From contig CADCXC010000044.1 of the NCBI GenBank assembly GCA_902806595.1, positions 930,001 through 994,000 of the forward strand: a stretch of 64,000 nt of DNA. The letters are read 5' to 3'. The position numbers were made by a program, and so were the translations under genes. The notes beneath the pieces were generated by a model. It was not told the origin of the DNA. It did not search any database and saw only the letters and a list, made by a program, of their open reading frames with translations. The stretch comes from Pyrenopolyporus hunteri (lineage: Eukaryota > Ascomycota > Sordariomycetes > Xylariales > Hypoxylaceae). This document shows, piece after piece, positions 35,617-47,049 of the stretch; position 1 is the stretch's first letter, and every line of letters begins with the position of its first letter.

Positions 35617-36714
35617 ATGGCTCTCAAGACCATCCTTATCACCGGCTGCGCCGAGGGCGGTATCGGCTCCGCCCTCGCGACCGAGTTCCACCTGCGGGGC
35701 CACCGCGTCTTCGCGTCGGGGCGGTCCGAGGCTCTGCTCACGCACCTGCAAGGCCTCGGCATCGAGACCGTCGTCCTGGACGTGACGTCCCAAGACTCGA
35801 TCGAGGCGGCCCTCGCGCACGTGTCAAAAGCGACCGGTGGCAAACTGGACATCCTGATCAACAACGCCGGCATCCTGATCGCCATGCCCCTCGCCGACAC
35901 CGACGTCGACGCGGCGCGCCAGCTGTTCGAGGTCAACGTTCTGGGCGTGTTCGCCGTGACGCGGGCGTTCGTACCGCTGCTCGTCGCGTCCGCCAGGGCC
36001 GCGAAAAAGAGCGCCGGGGCCAGGGACAGCGCGATGGTCGTGAATATCGGCAGCATCAACGCCTCGCTCAAGCCGCCGTTCTTCGGGCTCTACAACGCGT
36101 CCAAGGCGGCTCTCGAGGTGCTCGGCGATAGCATCCGCCCGGAACTGGCGCCGCTCGGGGTCCGCGTCGTCACGGTGAAGACGGGCTGCGTCAGGACTAA
36201 TTTGTTCGATAATTCGCCCCCGACGGTGCTGCCGCCGAATAGCCTGTATGCGCCGCTGCGCGAGTACATCGAGGGCCGAAAGAGTATGTGATGTTGGGAA
36301 TTCCCCTCCTTTCTCTTCATTCTAACCTGTTTTGAGAGTGGAAACTGTCTGATTAGTTTGGTTGATGTGACTTCCCAACTCCAAGACAAGCCCGGGTCCA
36401 AGACCCGTTACTCGAAGAAGCGATCACTGACTTGACTGTCTTAGTGTTAAATGGGCCACAGTACATGGAACCCGAGGAGTATGCCAAGAAGGTCGTCGAC
36501 GAGCTGCTTAAGCCCTCTGTTAAGCGCGTTATTTGGCAGGGTCCTATGACAACAATCTCGTGGATTCTGACTTGGTTTGGCTGGGAAGGGATGATGGTTA
36601 GTGATAATATCGGCTGTCCCTTTCTTCCCTCACCTTCAATCCACGTCTACTAACGCCGTGACACAGGATAATATCTACATCAAGGAGAACATGCTATACA
36701 AGCTGCGCTACTGA
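35617..36714 (+). CDS. AYR1-like short-chain dehydrogenase
   Basis: Three exons: 35617-36283, 36445-36596 and 36667-36714, with 161-bp and 70-bp introns; 288 aa. It has TGCAEGGIG (residues 9-17), NNAG (82-85), a catalytic serine in NIGSINA (about 146) and YNASK (Y159, K163). It resembles the fungal 1-acyldihydroxyacetone-phosphate reductase (Ayr1) group: the TGCxxGGIG variant of the cofactor site and a C-terminal part with EPEEYAKKVVDELLKP followed by a hydrophobic segment (TISWILTWFGWEGM). Ayr1 acts at the ER and lipid droplets; whether this copy does so is uncertain. The first frame ends soon after 36291, so the last two exons are placed by motif and splice sites. Exon 1 is more GC-rich than its surroundings. 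Confidence 0.87.
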
Positions 36715-37501
36715 TATAGACAGTACCTATGATAAATCAATGGAATGAGTTGGTCCCGTCTCTTGTTATCTCTGGTGGAGCAGCTAATGAAAATGATGGA
36801 TCTCTCTCGAATTTAAAGAAACCTATGGGTCGCGGTTTGGCCCACTTTGAGGCTACAGAGGCTGCAGAGGTGGGCTAGAGAGGCAAGCTATATATGAGGA
36901 CCCGGTGTACACTATTCTTTCTAGCGATCCGACCGGGGTCTATATATCGGACCTACCGCCGGTGAAGAGGTCTGGTTACTTATATCAGGAATATTAGCAG
37001 GCCGTAATCTCACAAGCGAAAAATCTACGCATTAGTGGTTTGTCAGTATAACCCGCACTTGAGTAATTTCGACTATTACTAACTTGTCTCCAGAGTGGTA
37101 AAATCCATCGTTGCCATCGATGGGCCCCGCGTTCGATTCGCGGCTAATGCATTGACTCTCTTTTTTTCCTGCGTGAACCCTTTTGCTGTGATTACCTACT
37201 TCGACTTAAGGGCAATCCTGAGGATAGTAGTTATCCGGCGGTTTTTAAGACCTGGCCATTCTTAATTTTAATAGAATATCCAGGTGTTAGAGGAAACTTT
37301 CGAGTGTACATTGATTGCTATAAGCTAGGATATTTTTCTCTACCAGTGTTGTGCGAGAGGGGTAAAATTCTAACGGGTGTCCCACTAACTCACGCACAAC
37401 GTGATCTTAGCCCAACAGGGGGCGTAAATATAAGTATTATTGAAATAAAAAAGATAATAAAAAGCTGTCCTTATAGTCATATGAGAATGAAGCAAAAGGA
37501 A
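36715..37501. other. Intergenic with a tRNA-like remnant
   Basis: Nearly 800 bp between the AYR1-like gene and tRNA-Pro. Apart from the tRNA-like remnant at 37085-37155, nothing is recognisable. A short open frame at 37304-37561 runs into the tRNA gene and is not credible. Confidence 0.45.
37085..37155 (+). pseudogene. tRNA-Gly(GCC)-like remnant
   Basis: A D-arm-like stretch (AGAGTGGTAA) is followed by a perfect anticodon stem CATCG/CGATG around loop TTGCCAT, and a perfect T arm CCGCG-TTCGATT-CGCGG. The 3' acceptor strand would be CTAATGC, but no matching 5' strand exists at the expected spot. It looks like a tRNA-Gly relic or a tRNA-derived fragment, for example the head of an old SINE. Confidence 0.4.
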
Positions 37502-37591
37502 GGGTTTGGCCGGGGATTGAACCCGGGACCTCTCGCATGCTATTGCAAAGGTTTTCCCTAAGCGAGAATCATACCACTAGACCACCAAACC
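37502..37591 (-). tRNA. tRNA-Pro (AGG) with 18-nt intron
   Basis: On the minus strand, acceptor GGTTTGG (37591-37585) pairs with CCAAACC (37509-37503). The D arm is GGTCTAGTGGTATGATT and the anticodon stem is CTCGC/GCGAG. The spliced loop TTAGGGT gives anticodon AGG. The T arm is CCGGG-TTCAATC-CCCGG. The intron of 18 nt (starting AAAACC) follows position 37, the normal place for eukaryotic tRNA introns. The body is very close to the known yeast tRNA-Pro, which also has an intron there. Confidence 0.9.
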
Positions 37592-38073
37592 AGGATGAAT
37601 CCTTCAGATGAGGAGGATCTGGACTTTGCCCGATGTGAATGTTTGCCGCTTATTAGTCTTTATATTTCCTGAGTTAAAGCGGGGACGAGGGGCACCAGAA
37701 AATCGTCTAGTTCTGTTATTAACCCCGAGAACCTAACAATTAGGTAAAAGGCCGAGTCCGAGTATATCCGAAGTCAACACTGGATTGTTTGACGAAGACC
37801 TGCAGCACCTTTTCTTACAATACACAAAAACGTAATCTGTAATCCGACGAGGCCTCTTCCCCCTCTTTGCTTATTAGTAATCGTAAGACTGTGATTGATT
37901 TGTTCGTAGAGAGCCATAACCCGCGATAGTCTCGAATTTGAAAATTTGCTAGTCCAGAGTTAGCTAAAGACAAACGTCGACTTATTAACGCTAGAAATCC
38001 GCTTGGTTAGAAAGGCGCGCCGCAAAGGGAAACACCAAAATCAAAAACCCGATTTTAACCCCCCCGGATAATT
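37592..38073. promoter_or_regulatory. Upstream region of the ferric reductase gene
   Basis: About 480 bp between tRNA-Pro (-) and the ferric reductase (+). No clear GATA-type iron-regulator site (ATCWGATAA) is visible. Nothing else recognised. Confidence 0.35.
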
Positions 38074-39990
38074 ATGGGGTGGCCCTACCATTTCCTCACA
38101 CTCGACGATGCGCAGAAGCACGCGAGACGCCAATCGCTCGACCGGCACGCGGCGATTGCCCAGCTCTCCGGGTTGGCTCCTATTGCCGTTATCTTCCTCT
38201 TCCGGCTGGGGGTATGGTTGGTGAGACGGGCTTCACCGTATTCCAGCGCGGCTTATTCGGCGCTTCCCACTTCGCCGGGACTTAAACGGAAGAGACGGAG
38301 TTTTGCTGGGTCGTTGACGGTTACGGTGAGAAAGATCAAGTGGTGGCTCGGCGACGATGTCGCAATTCTGGGATTGAGTTTGGGCCAGAGAGACCAGATC
38401 ATCTTCGGTGTGGGGTGGGCTTTGTGGCTTGTTTTCTTGTGCGTTCAAGGAACTGGAGATGGTGAGTTTGTTGTGAGGACCTTAAGAGGCGGCGAAGCTA
38501 ATCTGATGTAGATTATCTTCACTTGACGAAGCGGTTTGGGATCGTTGCTTTATCTCAATTTCCGCTGCAGTACTTGCTATCGCTCAAGAACATCAACCTC
38601 ATTGGCCTCGCCGTCGGGTCTTCTCATGAGCAGCTTAACCGGTGGCATCGTGTTCTCGGCTGGGTCATCTACTCCTTATTACTCGTCCACGCAAGCCTAT
38701 ATTTGAATTTTTACATTCAACAGGGCATCCTTTCCGAAAGACTCGTGCGCTTCATCCCAGCGCTTGGTCTATTCTCGATTATTGGCATGAGCTTCATGTG
38801 CACTACAGCTCTGAAGGTTATCCGTACTTATTCCTACCGTATCTTCTTCATCACGCATCTTACGGTAGCCATGTTGCTTCCACCCGCGATCTTCTTCCAT
38901 TCTCACCACGGAGGGCGCCAATACGTTATCGAGGCGCTCCTCGTTCTCCTCGTTGACATCGCCAAGCGTAGGTTCGATACCATCACGGTGCCATCGACTC
39001 TAGAGCTTATCCCTGGCACAAATTTGGTCAAGATCGTCGCCAGCCTGCCACCCGGGAAAGTGAATCGCTTTCGCAAGTGTGCTGGGATGCACGTGTATCT
39101 GACTATTCCTTATGCCTCGCGTCGTAGCTCGCGCATACTCTTTGAATTCGCATTCAACCCATTTACGATTGCGTCGGTAGACGAGGAGGCGGGAGAGTTA
39201 ACTCTAGTCGCACGACGCCAGAGAGGACTGATGACGGGGGCTCTAGCTCAATTCGCCGAAGACGGGCCAACTGATACTAAGGTATCGCTATGCATAGAAG
39301 GCCCCTATGGATGCGCAACGTGGTTCCCGAACTTGGCGGGCGCAGAGTTCGACCGTATCCTCCTTGTTGCCGGCGGAGTTGGCTCTACTTTCATACTACC
39401 ATTATATCGGTATGTGTGCATTTATTTTCGTTCATTCTCTACTCACGCTCCTTCTCATGATCCGTCCAAGCAAATGCTAACCTGAACGCAGTAAGTGGAT
39501 GGTCTCCCTTCCGAAGCGACATTCGGTGGCCGGATAGAAAGAGTTCGCGGAAAATTTTTATTTGGCTGCTGAAAAAGGCTAACGTCTGGTAGGATTCATT
39601 GCAAACGAAAACCCAGCAGCCAAGGTGCAGATGGTCTGGGCAGTACGCGGGGCTGCTGACGCGACGTGGCCCTCCTCAGACAAGACGCAAGCTATTATAA
39701 ATAACGACGACAACATCCAGATATTCTTTACCGGGGACGCCCCACGGGATGTTAACGTAGACGGATCGGTTGAGTTAGATAGTAATCCGCATACCAGCAC
39801 AAGGCATATTTACAGGCGACCTGATCTACAGAAGATTGTCGACAACTTCTTCCGGCAAGGGGTCGAAGATAAAGTCGCCGTGCTGGTATGCGGGCCCGAA
39901 GAGATGGCTCGCGAATTAAGGTCCTGCGTCGGAGTTTGGGCTAAGAAGGGTCGGGATATCTGGTGGCATAATGAAGGATTCACATGGTGA
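38074..39990 (+). CDS. Ferric reductase-like transmembrane flavocytochrome (possible frame break)
   Basis: Exons 38074-38461, 38512-39409, 39492-about 39525 and 39593-39990. It starts MGWPYHFLTLDDAQKH, typical of a fungal Fre subfamily. The ferric reductase domain has paired heme histidines (WHRVLGWVIYSLLLVHASLY and ITHLTVAMLLPPAIFFHSHH). The FAD motif appears as FNPFTIAS, where HPFTIAS is usual, so the first histidine is asparagine. NADPH-binding motifs are GPYG, LLVAGGVGST and the C-terminal VCGPEEMARELR; the protein ends WWHNEGFTW. It would reduce extracellular Fe(III) or Cu(II) at the plasma membrane. The part between 39492 and 39593 cannot be spliced in frame with GT-AG sites: the middle exon leaves the wrong phase for GATTC at 39593. 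Either a one-base error or a real frameshift may be present. Expected length is about 560 aa. Confidence 0.85.
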
Positions 39991-40767
39991 TTATGCGTCT
40001 CGAGGGAACAATAGCATCCGAGGCCAAGATGGAGCTTGGACTTCATTGGAAAGGAATCCGGGTTCCGGGGTTGGCTGCCTTTACGGATTAGATCCATCCT
40101 TCTTGGCGTCCCGTCGTGAGTATTCTGACGGTAATAGCTTTGGGCGACTCTATTTACGAGTCTAGTGGTCGATGCACGCGTGGCCGTAAGGTGTATTGCG
40201 TGCTTACTGGTCGGGCCAACCATTTGGAATAGGGAATGCCGCTCCTATTCAGCCCTGCGAGCAGATCTTGCCTTCTTTTCTCCTCGCCGTTAGAATGACT
40301 CGGCGTCCTACTTACATAGGGGCAAATGGGCCTTGAATATTCATCCGAAGGATCCCTCCCTGTCCATTCTTTGATTGATACTGGGATAAAAGAGAATAGC
40401 AAGGTCCCCGACACGTCCTATTTTCTATTTAAAACGAAATTCCAAGAATTCGGCCGATTTAGACAATAGAAATTGACCCAGCTTACGGGAGCTGTCTTTT
40501 CTCGTCATCTTTGCCAGCGCACTATTAATTGGTAGTTTGACTATCAGACAATAAGACGTCTGGTGCTGCGATTAACTAGATCGGCATTCCGCACCAACAC
40601 GATACAAGAGGCTGTTCAAGCTCATATACCTAACACCATGTGACCCATTTCGGAGGTTGCTTACCTAGGTAGACACAAACGCGATCGAATAGCCTAGATG
40701 GCGAGAATCTCCACTAGCCTCCAACAAGAAGGTGCCTCATCTTTGGCTATGCGTAGTCACCCGAAGA
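39991..40767. other. Intergenic, no gene recognised
   Basis: About 780 bp following the ferric reductase. Short open frames on both strands lack motifs. Nothing further is visible. Confidence 0.45.
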
Positions 40768-41226
40768 TCAGGTACCCGCCCGTACCTTGCATATTGCGCC
40801 GGCGTCTAGCTTGCTCTGTCTAATCGCGGCCCGAACTCTTTGGTAGAGGTAATTAAATTCATATACGATCTGTGGCGTAGTCGGCGAAGCTTGTGCTATG
40901 ATGCCTTGAATACCTCCTACGAGTCGTGTCTCTCGAGGTCTTAAATCACCCTCGGAGTCAACGTCATCACGGTGGTATGGCCGACATTGAATAAGCAAGA
41001 AACAATATACAGTCGTGAGATAATCTGAGTTAGACTTATACCCTAATGCAGCCAAGACAGTCGCATGGACTGCCTGGATGGTGTAAGATGGATCATGCTC
41101 TCGCCCACTTTCTGATGAGGGCAGTGGGTTTACGCTTGGCGGTGATGACAAAGGTAGATCATGGCGCTGACGCCGACTGTTTCCTCTTTCCAGGGTGCCC
41201 ATCGAAGGAGTAGGCTCTTGCGGCAC
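40768..41226 (-). CDS. Possible hypothetical protein, 152 aa
   Basis: A single open frame with a serine- and proline-rich N-terminal half (to about residue 45) and a more regular C-terminal half (HATVLAALGYKSNSDYL, then QIVYEFNYLYQRVRAAI). I do not recognise a family. It has no signal peptide and one weak hydrophobic stretch (YLTTVYCFLLI). It could be a real small gene, an exon of a longer one or a relic. It lies upstream of the FMN dehydrogenase in divergent orientation, 133 bp away. Confidence 0.3.
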   Translation of the reverse strand: MPQEPTPSMGTLERGNSRRQRHDLPLSSPPSVNPLPSSESGREHDPSYTIQAVHATVLAALGYKSNSDYLTTVYCFLLIQCRPYHRDDVDSEGDLRPRETRLVGGIQGIIAQASPTTPQIVYEFNYLYQRVRAAIRQSKLDAGAICKVRAGT

Positions 41227-41359
41227 ACATTCGCTCTTATAAGATGAAAGGGTAATCTCGCCTTGGAAGTTCTTTGACTACCCGTCCTCTATGATTCACG
41301 GCCTCCCAATCCAACTAGCTGTTCCGTCTAGTAGTTCAACGCTGTCATAGTGGTCCAAG

Positions 41360-43034
41360 ATGCGCGCATCATTCCTCCCGCTTTGTATGCTCGGGGGAGC
41401 TCTGGCAGCTCGTCCGTTTCTGAACGAGCCTGATACGGGGTAAGCACTGCCACATGGTGCCGTATACAGAGTAAACGAAGGACTAATGAGAGAAGTTTCG
41501 ATGCGTACTTCGCCGACCTACCAGCCGGTGAGCTGCCACCTTTAGACAAAATCATTGGCTTGCCGGACTTTGATGCGGCGGCACGGAGGCATCTTTCGAC
41601 TCAGAACTACACATATTACCGTAATGGTGCTGCTGGGGAATGGTCCTACCGCAACAACCTCGAGGTCTTTAACCGCTACGCGCTTCGTCCGAGGACGATG
41701 GTAGATATCACCGGTATCGAGTCAACGCTCCCGTATGTCTGCCTCCACGTGTCTGTCTCTTGCTATATCCCACTTACAGGTTACGTAGGACCACAATTCT
41801 GGGTTATAACTTCTCTGCGCCTTTCTTTATCAGCCCGTGCGCTCGAGGAGGCTACGGGAACGTTAATGCTGAGCAGGGACTCGTCGAGGGTGCTGCGGCT
41901 GGCAATATCCTATACATGGTACCGTATCCATACTCTCATCTATCCAGTAGCGTGGAAGGCTTTGGAAGGCTAACATTAACGACCCAACAAAGCCAGCCCT
42001 ACTCGCGAGCTTGACGATCGAAGAGATCACAGCGTTCAAGAACGACGACCAGGTAACCTTCCAGCAGCTATACTTGGACTCGAACGAAACCGCCACGCGT
42101 GAACTCTTCGCTCGCGCCGAAAAGGCAGGCAGCAAAGCCATCGTCTTCACAGTCGACTCAGCGGCCGATGGCAATCGCCACCGTGCGGCACGCTATGGCG
42201 TCGGATCTGCGTAAGTATACGAGCGCCGAGTATTATACGCAGAACTTGACTCGAACTAACGTGTAACCTAGTGACTCCTCATACACTCTAATAACTGTAA
42301 GTTTTTTAGGGCGAAGAAGCGCGATGGCGGCAGTGAAAACTCTGAGGAGCTAATACGTAAACTCTGCCTTGCAGTGGGATTTCTACGACCACCTCCGTAC
42401 GTTAACGGACCTCCCAATCATCCTCAAGGGCATACAGACGGTGGAAGATGCGCAGAAGGCCGTCGAGCACGGGGTCCCTGCCAGTATGTAACATTGCGAA
42501 TTCCTTGGCGCTCTTACCCCAGGCAGATTAAAGAGTGTATACCTTCAGGGACTGGCGGACTCACAGACCCCTTGCCCGAGGCCTAATTACTAATCGCTGC
42601 CACTATAGTCTACCTCTCAAACCACGGAGGGCGACAGCTCGATGGCTCACGGTCGCCTCTCGAGGTAGCAATCGAGATCCGGGACCAGGCGCCGGAGGTT
42701 TTTTCGCAACTAGAAGTGTACGCAGACGGCGGAGTACGATACGGCGCCGACGTCGTGAAGTTGTTGGCCCTAGGCGTGCGCGCCGTCGGGCTCGGCCGTC
42801 CCTTTATGTACGCTAACGTCTACGGCACCGACGGCGTCAAGCATGCCATCGACCTGCTCAAGCATGAGATCGCCATCGACGCGGCGAACGCTGGGATCGC
42901 GGACTTGAAGAAGATCGACCCGAGTATTGTGAGTATTTCCCTTCAATGCCTTTTGTTTTGGCTGGAGCTGTGATGTTGGTGAGTAGACTGACGTGGAGTA
43001 GATCAACTGGACGCCGAACTGGGCCCCCGCGTAA
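41360..43034 (+). CDS. FMN-dependent 2-hydroxy-acid dehydrogenase with signal peptide
   Basis: Eight exons: 41360-41439, 41493-41732, 41780-41918, 41993-42210, 42272-42296 (a 25-nt micro-exon), 42375-42483, 42609-42928 and 43002-43034; 387 aa. The start at 41360 gives MRASFLPLCMLGGALAARP, a plausible signal peptide, and intron 1 joins it in frame to SFDAYFADLPAGELPPLDKI. The body is a cytochrome b2/glycolate oxidase-type TIM barrel: YYRNGAAGEWSYRNN, the ILYMPALLASLTIEE loop rebuilt by intron 3, FQQLYLD, then catalytic SNHGGRQLD (His and Arg). The FMN phosphate site ADGGVRYGADVVKLLALG and VGLGRP completes it. No heme domain is present. Likely oxidises an L-2-hydroxy acid such as lactate or mandelate. 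A secreted or lumenal version is unusual for this family. All introns are 47-125 bp. Confidence 0.9.
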
Positions 43035-43306
43035 TAAAAATATGGCAAAGTTGGATTAGACGGCCACGGTAGAATGGGCGTGAGAACTTTCGTGGACACT
43101 TTCAAGGAGTAGTCTGGGTAGTCGACCACCTGAGCTGAAGGGTCGTGACTCGCATCTAGCCCATGGTCACGGCATATCCAACCAGCTGACTTATAATATA
43201 AATCACACAATACCAATAATCAACGAGGCATATTCGCCTGAGCGAGTAAGTCGTATACGTGTGCCCGTGTAAGGACGCCAGGCTATTAGAATCGAGTAGG
43301 GCTGCC

Positions 43307-44212
43307 CTAAAGATCTTTCCTTAAGCTAGCGCCGGACATCATCTTCAACATGCGGCGACTTTCCGTCTCGTTCGGTTCTCGCCACCAGTCATCGGCCTTT
43401 TGCTTCGGAAATCCCTTGTTTTTCCATTCGACGAGGTGTTTAGGGCCAATCTGATGCCAAAGGATGCCGAGGTCCTTTGAGACATGATCCTTTAAGTAAT
43501 TTGTGACGGCCGCCACTTTAGTTTCGGGTCCCTTGCCGTCGACAAAGAATATCTCGTACATTTCACGCTCTTCGCGAGCTGCTCTCTCTATTCTCTTCAT
43601 CATCCCCTTGACCGCCCTCGACCTATTGTACGATCTTGGCTTCATCCACTCGTCCACCTTCTCCCAATCTAGCTGGAACCCAGCAGAGTCGTAGGTAGGC
43701 GAGCCATCGCGACCCTTTCGATGACAAACGTGCAAGTCATGAAACGTTGCGCTGGGGTCCAACATACACTTCTGCGTAAAAAGATCATCTTTTCGCAAGG
43801 ATTTGGTACGATCAGTGGGCTCCGTCGGTTCGGGAACGTAGAATTGCTCTTTGAAGCCTTCTGGCATGTCAAATGATTCCCATCGCGGTCGTCTTACACG
43901 ACCAGGAGTCGGGCGCGGGTCGCGCAGCTGACTACGGTCATAGTCGAACTCCAAATCCGGTGTCGTTAAACGCGGCCTACGTCCTTCGTCAGAAACTACA
44001 TCCGGTTGCTGGGCATCGGACTCTTCGGCCTTCTTTCCTCGTTTAAGTCTATCCGACGAGACCGAATCGGTAGATTTCCTTTTGCGCCCACTCGAAGATG
44101 TCCTCGAATTTTCCGGTCCACTAGTACCGGCGAAGTCGCTACTTTGGGTTCCGGCATTTACACGTGCTGACGCTCTTGATGACGCGCTTGACGACGCGTT
44201 ACGAGGGGGCAT
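43307..44212 (-). CDS. Conserved-looking basic protein of unknown function
   Basis: A single exon of 301 aa. The first 115 residues are low-complexity, rich in S, R and K (a run resembling a nuclear localisation signal: GRKRKS and RLKRGKK). The rest is regular and looks folded, with FHDLHVCHRKGRDGSPTYDSAG, WEKVDEWMKP and an alpha-helical stretch RAVKGMMKRIERAAREEREM, ending near WWREPNETESRRMLKMM. I do not recognise a family. The predicted nuclear signal and basic tail suggest a chromatin or nucleic-acid role, which is inference. Convergent with the FMN dehydrogenase, 272 bp between their ends. Confidence 0.72.
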   Translation of the reverse strand: MPPRNASSSASSRASARVNAGTQSSDFAGTSGPENSRTSSSGRKRKSTDSVSSDRLKRGKKAEESDAQQPDVVSDEGRRPRLTTPDLEFDYDRSQLRDPRPTPGRVRRPRWESFDMPEGFKEQFYVPEPTEPTDRTKSLRKDDLFTQKCMLDPSATFHDLHVCHRKGRDGSPTYDSAGFQLDWEKVDEWMKPRSYNRSRAVKGMMKRIERAAREEREMYEIFFVDGKGPETKVAAVTNYLKDHVSKDLGILWHQIGPKHLVEWKNKGFPKQKADDWWREPNETESRRMLKMMSGASLRKDL

Positions 44213-45573
44213 CGTGGGAAAGCTCGCTTAGTATTAGAAATTATATTCTCGGAATATTAATCTAATGGTTTAATGATATAAATTGAGCAGATCGATGTCT
44301 CAGATGTATTTCATCCGCCGCATAAAGTATAATTTGGTAAATAAACCTATTAAAAAGGAGATGTAGAAAATAGAAAATACTCGTCGCGCCGCGTGCATTA
44401 TTAGAGATCAATCGGTCACATGACCCTAATTTGTACATACAGGTATTGTACTCATGCCAGGCAGATGTCAAAAGGGAAGCTGTCAGCTGTCAAGTCCAGC
44501 GATCCATGCATCCACCCAGCAGACTGAAATATCAAATTATCAAAATACCGGTAACTCGAAACTATTTCCATTTAACCACTAAGCTATGGGATGGATAGCG
44601 GATAGCCACTAAAATATACTGGGCGTTATTGAAGACTGGAGGCTCTACGGCTACATCTGCTATCTTTTGAAGGTACCTAATGGTAAATGCCGGTGTCTGC
44701 ACGCCCCTGGAAGCCTAGAAGATCTATATTGATGTGTACCAGGACATACTAGATCGTACAAAGTACTAGACTTCAAGGAGGGCTAAGGGGCGATTATGTC
44801 ATGACGATGGACGAGGTTTGGGAGTTATCGACGATTAAATTGTCTTGCATTAGGGTATTTAGGTACTAGATATCCCAGGTCCATATGCAATCCATTCTTA
44901 ATGTTCCAGCTACTGTTCTAGTAATTCTCTTCGTTGGGCGTGTCTCGAACGCCCGTATATCCGATCGTTGGTTTATGCGGAAATATGAATTAACATATGT
45001 TGCCTCATCCCATCGTTAGAAATATCATATTCTTACCTTTGACTTCTGATACATCCCCCTCGTCCCTATACACAATTATTATACGCTGTTTAAGTCGAAG
45101 GGAATCATGCCATAGTGAATTAAAGGGGTAAATATTAGTTTACCGCTCAATATTGCTTTCGACTGTCGGCTAGTGTAGGTTCATAGGCTTAAGTTATAAG
45201 TAAAGGTTAAGAAATAACCTGTTTCTTTTTCCATTATGATAAATCGATGTTCAAAATACAGACAGCCCTTATAATATTTAGTTATATCCGATGTAATGGG
45301 GACACATATTAGCCCAAATCTGGGGTTTACACAATAGATATTCTATCAACACTCATAACACGACCTATTAAAGTACCTAATTTAGCCACTGTAACGAATG
45401 AACTTCAAGTACATATCCAGACCTCTTATAATATCCTCTAGGATGAATGATGAGCTAGCCTTGAGTGTCATTGGCTAACCCCTATGTGGGTATATGCGAT
45501 GGGTGATATCCCCTCCAAATGACGCAATTGTGGTTATGAGCCCATTCCGAGGTCTCACATAAAGGGAGGGGCT
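44213..45573. other. Long AT-leaning intergenic region
   Basis: About 1.36 kb upstream of both the basic protein (-) and the dioxygenase (+). Composition is lower in GC than the genes but not RIP-like. No motif cluster, tRNA or coding sequence seen. Confidence 0.5.
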
Positions 45574-47049
45574 TTGGTGCGAATTGGATTATGCTTGCTA
45601 TCGAGAAGTTCAAAAGCAATGGCAACCGTCGCATACGTTACACCCGCGGCTGTCGCGCCCCCAGGGCAGCCAGATATTTCGTACGCACCGGATTTCAGGA
45701 AATATGAAGTGCGAAGGGAGAAGCGCATTAAATCTGGCGGCTTGTCTAAGGAGCTTCCTCAAGGGCTACCCCGGGAACTGACTGGAAAGTTGGTTTGGGA
45801 GGGAAACTCGCTTGCGAAGACATACGAATGGACGTATGTCCTTAAACCGAGCCAACTTGACGAGATAGAGCTTGCATTGAAACACTTCAAGTGTATGTAA
45901 TCACTCGCCTAGGCTGTTCAAAGCCATAAACTAAATACGTCTCTTATAGCATTTAACCTACCTCTCGGTTATGTGAGCCAGGAGACTTTCCCCCTACCGA
46001 CACTACACTCAGAACTTCGACGGTTATCTGATGAACTCCATAACGGCCACGGATTCTTCGTGATTCGCGGTGTGCCCGTCGACGAACATTCGCGCGAAGA
46101 GAACATAATTATCTACGCTGGGCTATCCGCTCATATCGCCCCTAAAAGGGGTCGTCAAGATAGTAAATTCGATGGCAAACCCGCGGCTGTTACTCTAGCT
46201 CATATAAAGGATTTAAGCGGTCCAGGTCGGAATGAAATAATCGGGAGCCCGGCTTACACCACTGATAAACAGGTCTTCCATACCGACTCGGGCGATATCG
46301 TATCCCTATTCGCTCTGGAAACGGCAGCTGAAGGTGGTGCTAGCAAGCTCGCAAGCACGTGGCGAGTGTATAACGAGATTGCTCGTACTCGCCCCGACCT
46401 CATTCACACCTTGACCGAGAATTGGAATGTAGAAAAGTAAGTTTACTAGACTAAGAATGTAATTATGGTTCATTATAACTAAGGACGGGGGGACATCCAG
46501 TTTCGGAAATCCAGAGAAACCGTTCGTATCGAGACCCTTGATGCATTACCAGCCGGCTACCGAATCGACGCCAGAACGGGTGATCCTACAATACGCTCGT
46601 CGATCGTTCGTTGGATTCGGGGCCCTGCCCCGGAGTCCGAATATCCCGCCCATAACTGAAGCGCAGGCGGAAGCATTGGATACGCTGCACTTCCTAGGGG
46701 AAAAGTTCTGCGTCGACACTTTTTTCCAAAAGGGGGATATCCAATATGTGAATAACTTAGCGCTCTTCCACGCACGAGACGGGTTTACAAACTCGGGCGA
46801 TAAACAGTAAGTTGGCCTTGCTCATCCTCCATGGGATAGAAACGTTGGTGGCTAAGAAACGCTGAAAGACGACACCTGGTACGATTCTGGTTGCGCGACC
46901 CGGAGAACGCGTGGGAGACACCGGAGGCGCTGAAGGAGAAGTGGGCGCAGATCTACGATGAGAGGGCACCGGAGTCTGAAGTTTTGCCCCTTGAGCCGTA
47001 CATTCGGACCGCGAGTAACAGTAGCGATAGAGTGACTAAGCGACCCTGA
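45574..47049 (+). CDS. TauD/TfdA-type Fe(II)/2-oxoglutarate dioxygenase
   Basis: Four exons: 45574-45892, 45950-46436, 46501-46806 and 46869-47049, with introns of 57, 64 and 62 bp. Starting at 45574 gives 430 aa; the ATG at 45619 (MATVAYVTPAAV) gives 415 aa and is the more likely start. The iron-binding facial triad is visible: HTDSGD (HxD, exon 2) and a distal histidine in LFHARDGF (exon 3). The 2-oxoglutarate arginine is in RHLVRFWLRD, rebuilt across intron 3. These features define the TauD/TfdA superfamily (PF02668). Family members hydroxylate taurine, other sulfonates or carnitine precursors, or act in secondary metabolism. The substrate is unknown. No signal peptide, so probably cytosolic. 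Confidence 0.9.
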
